A model generated the notes under the pieces. That model was not told the origin of the DNA. It did not search any database and saw nothing but the letters and a program-made list of their open reading frames with translations. 64,000 nt of DNA from the NCBI GenBank assembly GCA_033977485.1, contig CM066982.1, forward strand, positions 32,528,218-32,592,217, given 5' to 3'. Of this stretch, positions 43,412 through 52,123 are shown in pieces; the stretch's first letter is position 1; every line of letters starts with the position of its first letter. The stretch is from Hydrangea macrophylla. Lineage: Eukaryota; Streptophyta; Magnoliopsida; Cornales; Hydrangeaceae. Made by a program: the position numbers and the translations under genes.

Positions 43412-45808
43412 ATGAACAGGGAAAAGTTGGAAAACAAGGTTACTGAATTGAGAGCGACCATAAGCCAGCAGTCCGACAGCCTAGCCCAAGTTCTGAAGTT
43501 CATGGAAGAACTGAAGCAGCGGCGGCCGCAACCTCCGCCCGGGTTTCCACCACCGGAATTTGAACTACCCCCACCTGAGAATAATGGGGAAGAAGACTGG
43601 TTTCAGGGGGTCCCACCGTCCGCATACGAGAAAAAGCTCCAAGAAAAGATGGACAAGGTTGACAAACTGGAAAGCGTACTCAGGAAAAGCAAGGGTATCG
43701 ATGATTATATGTTAGATCTGGAAGGCCTATTCGAGCCTGTCAAGCTGAAACTGCTAGAGAATTTCAAGATGCCTGCCATCGACCGTTTTGACGGAACTGG
43801 GAATCCGAAAAGTCATGTGAAGCTATGTATGAGTATCTTCCAATCCATGGGTTGTACCCACGAACACATTGCGATGTTGTTCCCGCAAACCCTTGCAAAG
43901 TCTGCACTATCGTGGTTCCTAACCTTGAAAGCCTCCAAAACCCGGGCCTGGGAGGACATCGTTCGAGTCTTCGTCGATCATTACTCCTACAATCAAGAGC
44001 TGGATGTCACCATCAGGGATTTGGAAACAACCCGGCAAAACAACAATGAATCCTTCGCTGCATTTCTGAGCAGATGGAGGAACAAGGTAGCCCAAATGAC
44101 CCACCGGCCAATCGAGAAAGAACAGGTAAGGATGCTCATCCGGAATCTGCAGCCCCTCTACCATGAGAAATTGTTCTACCAGTCCATCTCCACCTTTGAG
44201 GAGTTGTTTGAAGTCGGAACCCGGATTGAAGACGCTGTCAGAGAAGGAAAGATAAAAAGGGAAGAGCCCCCGAGTCAGTCCAGAAGACCTAACTACTCCC
44301 GGAATCCCCCGGATGTCAATGCCCTTAGCAGCCAACCCATGGCGTACTCTCTTAGGCCATACCAACCCTCTAGCCAGGCAAACCCCTCCAATCACCCCCT
44401 CCAGAAAAAGCCCCCTCGTAATTTCGCCAAGTTAGAAATCTCTCTCTCCTCAGCTTTAGACCGCCTCCTCAAAAAAGGCCATCTCCAACTACTCCAACCC
44501 CGAAACACCCCCCTCCCACAAGCCCCAGGCCACAACACTGACGATTGCGTGCGCCTTCGCCATGACATTCAAGACCTTATTGACCAGAACATCATCGAGC
44601 CGCCACCAAAGCAGCCCCATATCACCCAAAATCCTCTACCAAACCACCAAAATGTCAACCTCATTGAGTCCAACCCCGTACCCTTCAACCCTGCTACTTA
44701 TATCACCCCCCTAGGACAACCCTTGCCTTGCATTGACATCCCGGACTCTGTGGGAATTCATCTGGTCGAAGGGGAGAATGATGAGTGGCAACAACAGCTA
44801 GACGATGAGCAAGACTTGTTCTTTTTAGAAGAGCACGATCTGGGGATGGTAGACCTCAAGTGGTATGATCCCAATGATGAAAGTGACGCTTCTATTTGGG
44901 ACGAGCCGAAGAAACCATATGTGGGAACGGATTGTGATTGGTTCAAAAAGGATGGGACTGTAGAAGGGCCTACTCCTACTGAAATTGATCACCTGACCAG
45001 GTCAGGCCGTCACTACCAGCCTCCGCAGCCTACTACTAAAACTGTCGAGAAAGGTCCAGTTAAAGACAAGGGGAAGGGTAAGATGGATGAGGTCATCGAA
45101 GAAGATAATGAGCTGATCAAGCAGCTAAAGAAAACCCAAGCACATCTCTCGATGTGGGACATCATGGTAACATCCTATAAGCACAAGCAAGCCATGTTGA
45201 ATGCCTTGGCTGGGATTGAAGTCCTCATCGACACTACACCGGAGGACATGGTGGCCTTCTTGGGCGCGCTTGCCCCCGACCCAATCATTACCTTTTCTGA
45301 TGAGGACTTGCCGCTAGAAGGATCCACACATAACAAGGCATTGTATATCACCGTGGGATGTAAAGGACAACAGGTGCCATTCTGTCTAGTCGATACGGGC
45401 TCGGCCTTAAATGTCTGTGCCCTGAGGACTGCCACCGCCTTGGGGGTCAATGTTCTTGACATCACACCATCTGTGCAATCTGTGAGGGCCTATGACAACA
45501 CCAGGAGGAATGTGATGGGAACCGTTTCTCTCCATATCCGGGTAGGATCCTTGGTGAGCACCAAAAATTTTCAGGTCATGGACATACCTGCCTCTTTCAA
45601 CTTGCTGATCGGAAGGCCCTGGCTGCATGCCAACAAAGCCGTATCATCCACTGTGCATCAGATGATCAAGTACATTCATGAGAAGGAAGTAAAGATCACC
45701 CTCGGTAATAGTTGGGGTAACGAAGCTTTCCCAAATTACGCTCCCATTTTTGAAGTCCAAATACCTGAGCTAGAAGAAGGAGAAATCGGAGGATTCTTCA
45801 TGGAATAA
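43412..45808 (+). CDS. gag: Tat-4 Gag-protease (798 residues)
   Basis: ATG at 43412 is the first in the frame and is followed by a coiled-coil-like N-terminus and a Pro-rich stretch. The gag core spans about residues 119-285 (FDGTGNPKSHVKLCMSIFQS, SALSWFLTLK). Around 370 only the second half of a zinc knuckle remains (PGHNTDDC); Tat-3 keeps the whole knuckle, so about ten residues were lost here. A retropepsin lies at about 650-760, with the active site LVDTGSA near 660 and FNLLIGRPWLH near 729. The frame ends in TAA, but the next 25 codons and the downstream pol stay in the same frame. The product would form the particle and cut the polyprotein. The upstream part (about 44280-44700) is rich in Pro/Ser/Asn. 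Confidence 0.9.
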   Translation: MNREKLENKVTELRATISQQSDSLAQVLKFMEELKQRRPQPPPGFPPPEFELPPPENNGEEDWFQGVPPSAYEKKLQEKMDKVDKLESVLRKSKGIDDYMLDLEGLFEPVKLKLLENFKMPAIDRFDGTGNPKSHVKLCMSIFQSMGCTHEHIAMLFPQTLAKSALSWFLTLKASKTRAWEDIVRVFVDHYSYNQELDVTIRDLETTRQNNNESFAAFLSRWRNKVAQMTHRPIEKEQVRMLIRNLQPLYHEKLFYQSISTFEELFEVGTRIEDAVREGKIKREEPPSQSRRPNYSRNPPDVNALSSQPMAYSLRPYQPSSQANPSNHPLQKKPPRNFAKLEISLSSALDRLLKKGHLQLLQPRNTPLPQAPGHNTDDCVRLRHDIQDLIDQNIIEPPPKQPHITQNPLPNHQNVNLIESNPVPFNPATYITPLGQPLPCIDIPDSVGIHLVEGENDEWQQQLDDEQDLFFLEEHDLGMVDLKWYDPNDESDASIWDEPKKPYVGTDCDWFKKDGTVEGPTPTEIDHLTRSGRHYQPPQPTTKTVEKGPVKDKGKGKMDEVIEEDNELIKQLKKTQAHLSMWDIMVTSYKHKQAMLNALAGIEVLIDTTPEDMVAFLGALAPDPIITFSDEDLPLEGSTHNKALYITVGCKGQQVPFCLVDTGSALNVCALRTATALGVNVLDITPSVQSVRAYDNTRRNVMGTVSLHIRVGSLVSTKNFQVMDIPASFNLLIGRPWLHANKAVSSTVHQMIKYIHEKEVKITLGNSWGNEAFPNYAPIFEVQIPELEEGEIGGFFME

Positions 45809-45886
45809 ATCCACGTGATCAATGACGAAGATAGGTTCCTCGAGGTCCACTCCGCAGTTGTCAACATTGTCCGCAAGATGAACTAA
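45806..45886 (+). other. Two in-frame TAA codons between protease and pol
   Basis: TAA at 45806-45808 and 45884-45886, both in the gag-pol frame. The 25 codons between are open and the frame continues beyond. No pseudoknot-like or other recoding signal was recognised. Two stops in series argue for decay rather than programmed read-through. Confidence 0.8.
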
Positions 45887-48739
45887 TTCCCCGGAATGGG
45901 ATTAGGCCGACGCCAGCAAGGGGTTCGTGAGTTCCCTCAGATCAAAGGACAACAAGGAACTTTCGGGTTAGGGTACAAGCCCACTGAAGAAGACATTGAG
46001 CTACAGAGGCCGTGGAAGAAAAGGGTAAGGGGTCTCCCACCGTACCGCAAGACCTTGAATGGACAATTCATCAAAGAGGGGGATGACTTCCCTTACTTTG
46101 GGTTCCCCGAACCCTGGATCCATCAAACCACTGAGAAAAGGCACCCTGGACTTGAAATCTTCGCTGACTGCGAGAGGCCTCCATATCAAGATCCATTCTA
46201 TACTGAAGAAATTGAGAAAACCCCGGAGGAAGACTGGTTGAAATACCTGGACACTGAAGCCATTGAGAAGATGTGGGAGGAATCCATTGAGAAGAAGGAA
46301 GAAAAGAGGGCCAAGAGCCAAGATGATCAGATCAAGCCAACTGAGGAGGGTCTGAGCAACCAGGCTGTAGAGTCATCTGTCTGTGTCTCCCTATCCCCTG
46401 TTCCCCCAGAGTCTGTACTGCCAATTATCGAGTCTGTACCAGAGTCGGCTGCTGTAAGCCCACCACTGTCCAATGTAATCACTTCACCTATCTTGAATGA
46501 AATGAAAGACAATTCTGCTTACTCCTCTGTGTCTAATACTTGTGAATGCACAGATCCCTTCGAGGATCTCCCAATTGAACTTAAGAAACTAATTGAAAAA
46601 CCACCTGCTTATGAAATAATCGAAGATACTTTATCAGTTAACCTAGGTGAAACAGATAATCCTCAAATTGTGCAAATTGGCTCAGCTCTTAATAAAGAAG
46701 AAAAAGAAAAATTAACCTTCTTGCTAAAAGAATTCAAAGATGTTTTCGCTTGGTCTTACGAGGACATGCCTGGGGTCGACCCCGACATTGTCCAACATCA
46801 TATTCCCCTCCTCCCTAACTCTAAACCTGTCAAGCAGAAACTGAGGCGCATGAGGCCGGAGTGGGCACTCAAGGTTAAGGAAGAAGTGGAAAAGCAATTC
46901 AAGGCAGGATTCATCATTGTCACCGAATATCCGGAATGGGTTGCCAATATCGTGCCAGTCCCGAAGAAGGATGGCAAAGTTCGTGTGTGCGTCGACTTCT
47001 GCGATCTAAACAAGGCCAGTCCCAAGGATGACTTCCCGCTTCCCCACATTGACGCTTTGGTAGACAACACCGCAGGTCATGAGCTACTATCATTCATGGA
47101 CGGTTTCTCAGGGTATAATCAGATTCTTATGGCGCCAGAAGATCGGGAAAAGATAGCATTCACCACCCCTTGGGGGACCTACTGTTATAGAGTAATGCCT
47201 TTCGGACTCAAGAATGCTGGGGTAACCTACCAAAGAGCTGCCACCACTCTACTGCATGACATGATTCACAAGGAAGTAGAGGTGTACGTAGACGACATGA
47301 TTGTGAACTCCAAGGATAGAGAAGGACACCTAGTGGCACTGGAAAAGTTTTTTGAAAGGCTGCGCAAGTACAAGATGAGGTTGAATCCAAAGAAATGCAC
47401 TTTCGGTGTGACCTCCGGTAAACTCCTGGGTTTCCTCATCACGCAAAGGGGGATAGAGGTGGATCCCTCTAAGATCAAGGCAATCCTAGAAATGACACCA
47501 CCACGGAATGAAAAAGAGGAAAGGGGGTTCCTCGGAAGAATCCAATTCATCAGCCGCTTCATTTCCAAGCTCACAACCACATGCGATCCTCTGTTCCGGC
47601 TGTTGAGAAAAGGGGAGAAGTTCCAATGGGATGACCAATGCCAAGCCGCTTTTGACAAAATAAAGGCCTACCTTCAAAACCCACCTGTCCTCTCACCACC
47701 AACGCCTCATAAGCCCTTATTCCTTTACCTATCTGTCTCCGAAAATGCCATGGGCTGCATGCTAGCCCAAGAAGGAGAAGAAAGACACTGCGAAAAAGCC
47801 ATATACTATCTCAGCAAGAGGATTACTGGGTATGAGCTCAACTACTCTGCCCTCGAAAAAACGTGTTGGGCCTTGGTTTGGTGCACCCGCCGACTGAGGC
47901 ACTACATGTTAGCCTTCCCGGTTGTGCTCATATCCCGCATGGATCCTCTAAAGTACCTCCTCGAAAAACCTACCCTGACCGGTCGTATATCCCGTTGGTT
48001 ACTCCTACTGTCTGAATTCGATATCAAGTATGTTACAAGCAAATCGGTAAAAGGGAGAACCGTGGCCGAGCATCTTGCAGAACACGCCGTTGACTCCGAA
48101 GAAAGTGGAGACTTCCCATTCCCGGACGAAAATATCATGGAAATCAAGGAAGAACAATGGAAGTTGTACTTTGATGGAGCAACCAACATGAAAGGCTACG
48201 GGGTAGGAATAATCCTAGTATCACCAAATGGGGACCACACCCCACTGGCAGTCAAGCTCAATTATAACTCCACCAACAACACTGCTGAATATGAAGCGTG
48301 CATTCTGGGGATGGAAGCAACCATAGAATTGAGAATTCAAAAGCTAGATGTCTTTGGAGATTCGAATCTCATCGTGTCACAAGCCAGAGGGGAATGGAAG
48401 GTGAAGGAAGAGAGGTTGAAGCCCTACCATGACCATCTCGATGGACTTAAGAAGCGGTTCAAGAACATCACATTCCTTTACTTGCCCAGGGAGGAGAATC
48501 AGCTAGCAGATTCGTTGGCTACCTTAGCCTCCATGATCAAAATTCCTGTGGGAGTCAGGATGATGCCTTTGGTAATTGAGCAAAGGTACGAGCCTTCGTT
48601 CAGCATGATCGCCACAATCGAAGCAGAGGAGAATGAAACACCGTGGTATCAGGATGTCTGGAACTTCATAGAAAATGGAACATGCCCCCAAGAATCTACC
48701 GAAAAAGACAAAAGGGCCATTCAAAGATTCGCAGCGTAA
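45809..48739 (+). CDS. pol: Tat-4 reverse transcriptase, RNase H and second RNase H
   Basis: Same frame as gag; it runs between TAA codons at 45806, 45884 and 48737. The first ATG after the second stop is 45896, but this is probably not a natural start. In order: a Gly-rich stretch (GMGLGRRQQG...GTFGLGYKP, residues 1-30 from 45896), a variable acidic linker, reverse transcriptase at about 310-510 (PVPKKDGKVRVCVDF, SFMDGFSGYNQI, YVDD near 463), RNase H at about 600-735 (LYLSVSENAMGCML, YYLSKRITGYELNYS) and an archaeal-type second RNase H at about 752-880. The latter keeps FDGA, AEYEA, FGDSNL and LADSLA with all four acidic residues. The first RNase H has Glu in SEN where many gypsy enzymes have Asp. 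Dual RNase H is a Tat hallmark. Confidence 0.92.
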
Positions 48740-49888
48740 TTCATCATTTGCGGTGGGAAACTGCTGAAGAAAGGATACAACGGTCACAACCTGACTTGCT
48801 TGTTTGGGAAAAGCTCCAGAAGAATGATGGAGGAATTACACGAGGGGGTATGCGGCCCGCACATGAACGGTCACATGCTGGCCAAGAAAATCGTAAGACA
48901 AGGGTACTACTGGACAACATTGGAGAAAGATTGTTGCGAATACATGAAAAAGTGTCACAAGTGCCAGATTCATGCAAACATGATGCATGTACCACCATCC
49001 CTTCTATATAGCATGACCTCACCTTGGCCATTCTCCACCTGGGGGATCGATATTATCGGTGAAATCATTCCGAATGCTTCAAATGGAAATCGGTACATTC
49101 TGGTGGCCATAGACTACTTCACAAAATGGGTAGAAGCTGCATCCTACACCAAGTTGGGAGCCAAGGAAGTGGCCAAATTCATCAAGAGAAATCTCATCTG
49201 CCGTTATGGAGTTCCCCATGAGATTATTTCGGATAACGGAAGTCATTTCAAAGCAAAAGTCAGGGATCTGTTCGAGGAATACAAAATCACTTATAACAAG
49301 TCATCACCATACAGACCGCAAACTAATGGGGCGGTCGAGGCTGCAAACAAGAATGTTAAGGCCATACTGCATAAATCAACCGATACTTACAAAGACTGGC
49401 ATGAAAAGCTACCGTTCGCACTTTGGGGATACAGAACCTCGATAAGGACGTCCACAGGAGCAACTCCTTACTCACTAGTGTATGGGATGGAAGCGGTACT
49501 TCCGGTCAAGATAGAATTACCGTCCCTACGCGTGATGGCAGAATGTGAAATTTCGGAATCAGATTGGTTGAGGGAAAGATATGAAGAATTGGCCCTCATA
49601 GATGAAAATCGCCTAGCGGCAGTTGACCATGTTCGAATCTATCAAAAGAGGATAGCCCGTGCTTTCAAGAAAAGGGTTCGTCCGAGGAAGATCGTCAAGG
49701 GTGACCTTGTCCTTAAGGAGTTGCGAGCTCCGATCTTTGATCCCCGTGGGAAGTTTAAAACTAAATGGGTCGGCCCTTACATCGTCAAGCCTGTTCTTTC
49801 TAGAGGAGCAACTTATCTCATGGACCTCGATGGTGTCGAATTCAAAGAACCAATCAACATGGACTGCCTCAAAAAGTACTATGCTTGA
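48740..49888 (+). CDS. int: Tat-4 integrase (382 codons, same frame as pol)
   Basis: Separated from the RNase H only by TAA at 48737-48739, with no frame change. The first ATG in this segment is at 48824, inside the conserved zinc-binding region, so it is not a separate gene start. HHCC zinc finger: HEGVCGPHMNGH and CHKCQ. Catalytic core: the Asp in WGIDIIGE, the Asp in SDNGSHF and the Glu in TNGAVEAANKN are all present. The C-terminus has the GPY/F module (KWVGPYIV) and ends LKKYYA, with no chromodomain. It would insert the cDNA; it needs read-through or repair of the TAA to be made. Confidence 0.92.
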   Translation, partial: FIICGGKLLKKGYNGHNLTCLFGKSSRRMMEELHEGVCGPHMNGHMLAKKIVRQGYYWTTLEKDCCEYMKKCHKCQIHANMMHVPPSLLYSMTSPWPFSTWGIDIIGEIIPNASNGNRYILVAIDYFTKWVEAASYTKLGAKEVAKFIKRNLICRYGVPHEIISDNGSHFKAKVRDLFEEYKITYNKSSPYRPQTNGAVEAANKNVKAILHKSTDTYKDWHEKLPFALWGYRTSIRTSTGATPYSLVYGMEAVLPVKIELPSLRVMAECEISESDWLRERYEELALIDENRLAAVDHVRIYQKRIARAFKKRVRPRKIVKGDLVLKELRAPIFDPRGKFKTKWVGPYIVKPVLSRGATYLMDLDGVEFKEPINMDCLKKYYA

Positions 49889-49889
49889 C

Positions 49890-50170
49890 TATTCCATAAC
49901 CAATTTTCTTCAAACCTTGCCCCGAGCTACGCTCGACCTGATTCCCACTCGGGGATACGTAGGCAACCACATCGGTTCGGTCACTCCACCCACAAGAATA
50001 ACCATTTTCTTCAAGCCTTACCCCGAACTACGCTCGACCTGATTCCCACTCGGGGATACGTAGGCAACCACATCGGTTCGGTCATTCCTACCTAAAAATC
50101 AACCCGCTTCTTTCCAACCATGGCCCGAACTACGTTGGACTTGATCCCCGCTCGGGGGTACGTAGGCAGA
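49890..50170 (+). repeat. Three tandem copies of the CTACG...CGTAG hairpin motif
   Basis: Units of about 100 bp begin 2 bp after the integrase stop. The hairpins are at 49927-49962, 50028-50063 and 50130-50165. The outer stem is CTACG/CGTAG; the inner stem ATTCCC-ACTC-GGGGAT becomes ATCCCC-GCTC-GGGGGT in the third copy with pairing kept. The spacer contains 'aaccacatcggttcggtca'. Confidence 0.75.
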
Positions 50171-50340
50171 CTTTCCAAAAGAAAAAAAGAAGGATGGCTC
50201 GCTAGGTTGAAAATCTGAAAGGACACCTAGGCAAAAATTAGAGCTAAATCCAAGGTGAGCAATAACAAAAGAGAGAAAATAGCTCGCTAGGTCACCTCCT
50301 TGGTGTCTAGGCAAAATTATGAGCATATGAGAGAAATAAA
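50170..50340 (+). other. Tat-4 GCTCGCTAGG / CCTAGGCAAA block
   Basis: Two copies of 'gctcgctaggt...cctaggcaaaa' flanked by purine-rich stretches. Reversed, the same block occurs at 22190-22330 (Tat-3) and 56780-56830 (Tat-5). Non-coding. Confidence 0.6.
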
Positions 50341-50379
50341 GTCGCGGTCCTTACCGTAACCCAGAAATCGCCCTCCACA

Positions 50380-50521
50380 CTAGGGGCAAACTTCGGCCAC
50401 TCGCCTCGTTTTCCTGAACCTCTCCTAAACTAGGGGCAAACGTCGGTCATCTACCTCGTTTGCCTCACAACCATATGTATCCCAAACTAGGGGCAAACTT
50501 CAGCCACCCGCCTCGTTTGCC
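50380..50521 (+). repeat. Three copies of a PPT-like AGGGGCAAAC hairpin
   Basis: CTAGGGGCAAAC followed 16 bp later by GTTTGCC. The arms are 50385-50391/50408-50414 (second arm GTTTTCC), 50435-50441/50458-50464 and 50492-50498/50515-50521. AGGGGCAAAC is identical to the core of the Tat-3 polypurine tract. Confidence 0.7.
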
Positions 50522-50791
50522 TCTAATCTAGCATGTCCAAGCAAGTACCAAAAGCAACATCTAGTTGAAATCTCGATTACAAATGTTTTAGATAGCTAAA
50601 ATGCATGAAATAAGATTCCCAAAGTAACCAGGGTTCACCGATAAACAAACTTTGGATATTACATGAACAGGAATAATCAAAGAAATAAAAGTCTTTCAAA
50701 AAGCAATCACATGTTCAAAGACACTTGGAGGAATGAGCAGAATCAGTCAGGTCTAGTCTTGTCTTAGTGTCTTTTATTTCTTCAAAGGTCT
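50522..50791. other. Spacer before the antisense genes
   Basis: AT-rich, with no feature recognised. It would contain the 3' untranslated region of the DUF7745-like gene on the minus strand. Confidence 0.3.
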
Positions 50792-51790
50792 TTAAAAGTA
50801 GGCCTTTACTCGGTCAGTCCAACCATCAATAAAAGCAGCAATAGTGGCAGCCCTGATCCTGGAAGCAAAGACCCTCTCAGTAAACCCCCGGGGAACCTCC
50901 TGAACCTGTCCATACTGTCGGGCCAAACGGCGAGGATGATAGAAAGAAGTCTCTCTCAGACCCATCAACCACACTCTCTGGTGACCCCGGAGGCTCGTGG
51001 TAACAGCATAAAGGCCCCAACGCCTCACGATCCAGCAATGTCAGCTTCAGATAAGGCACTCATCATGCCCACCCAATCAGCAAAAGTATAGTGAGAATGA
51101 AGCACGGCTCGACGAAAAAAAAACCGGTGGTATGCGGCCTGTCTATAGTTGAAGGCGCTCGTATAACCAGGCCTGTAACACCAAAGGCGCCCCAGAAAGA
51201 AGAGGAGTCCCCTGATTAAAGGCATTATCCAAGCCGTTCAAGGTTTCAGCCAGAACCATGGCCATGGGATTCCTGCTGAGCTTCAGTCCAAGACACACAT
51301 GCACTAAGTCAACAGAAGTACTCGAGAATAGGAAGTGTGAAGTCATGCACAGTATCAAAGCGGCCCCGCGGGTAGTATCATACACGCTGGGATTCCCAGG
51401 ACTGGCGTACCGGGCAATAGTAGAAGCAATGTTGAGGGCCTCACCTTGAATCAGCCGGCGGGAAATAGTGACGGAGCAATTCAGATATTCAGCCAAGCCT
51501 CGCGTAGGACTGAGGGTATCAACAGAAGGGAGAATCAGGACCAAATCAGAATCATAGCCGAGGATGGCACAGAACTCCTCAAACAAGGGGCATATCTCCA
51601 GGCCATTGAAGTTGAAGACATGGTTCACCGGGTCCCAGTGACCAATGGCAGCACGCAAGAACTCAGTATTCAAGGTCACCTGGCAAAGAGAAAATAGCTC
51701 GGTCAAGCCGTAGCTAAAGAGGTTAATCCGCTACACGCCATCCGTGATGTTCAGCCAAGCCGTGAGTTGAGCGGGATTATACAAAGCCAT
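50792..51790 (-). pseudogene. Antisense DUF7745-like gene of Tat-4
   Basis: ATG at 51790 starts MALYNPAQLTAWLN. After an in-frame TAG (51731-51733) the frame is open for about 190 codons: FLRAAIGHWDPVNHVFNF, LFEEFCAILGYD, LNIASTIARYA, SFLFS-type helix and ETLNGLDNAFNQG. A stop lies near 51143; adjacent frames then continue with FADWVGMMSALSEADIAGS and WLMGLRETSFYHPRRLARQY, ending in TAA at 50792-50794. The pattern 'xFEEFxxILGY ... LSEADI ... LxGLRxxSFYxPxxLxRQ' matches plant DUF7745 proteins, often retrotransposon-borne. The molecular role is unknown. It lies opposite to gag-pol, 334 bp beyond the PMD gene stop and in the same direction. Confidence 0.7.
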
Positions 51791-52123
51791 ATTTTCGGTC
51801 GCGGCTCTAGGAAAATTTGAAATTTTGGCAGCACCTCCCCGTTTCACGGACTATCCCACCTGCAAGGCAAAAGCACTCAATATCAGAAAACTACCCATCG
51901 CAGTAACATCCAACAATCACAGTGCACATACATCAATTAAAACAAGCACACGACTGCGCCCCCAAACCGGAAGCTATCCGGCCTAAAAGGCGAAACATCA
52001 TAATACTCTGTCAAAAGGTCACAAATTGTTCTACTCATCGTCCTACACTGTCCGAATAGTCATGTCATTGGTACAACCCAATCGAAAACATAAAAAGAGA
52101 ATAAGATTCCCGCTTGCGAGGCC
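51791..52123. other. Spacer between the two antisense genes
   Basis: Non-coding. On the minus strand it could hold the PMD gene's 3' end and the DUF7745-like gene's promoter, but no clear TATA box or polyadenylation signal was recognised. Confidence 0.35.

Noticed and set aside
45806..45886. Programmed stop-codon read-through between gag and pol
   Set aside because: There are two stops in series, a third lies before integrase, and no recoding signal was recognised. Decay is simpler.
48824..49888. Integrase as a separate gene starting at an ATG
   Set aside because: The frame is continuous with pol apart from one TAA, and the upstream codons encode conserved sequence. A separate start is unlikely.
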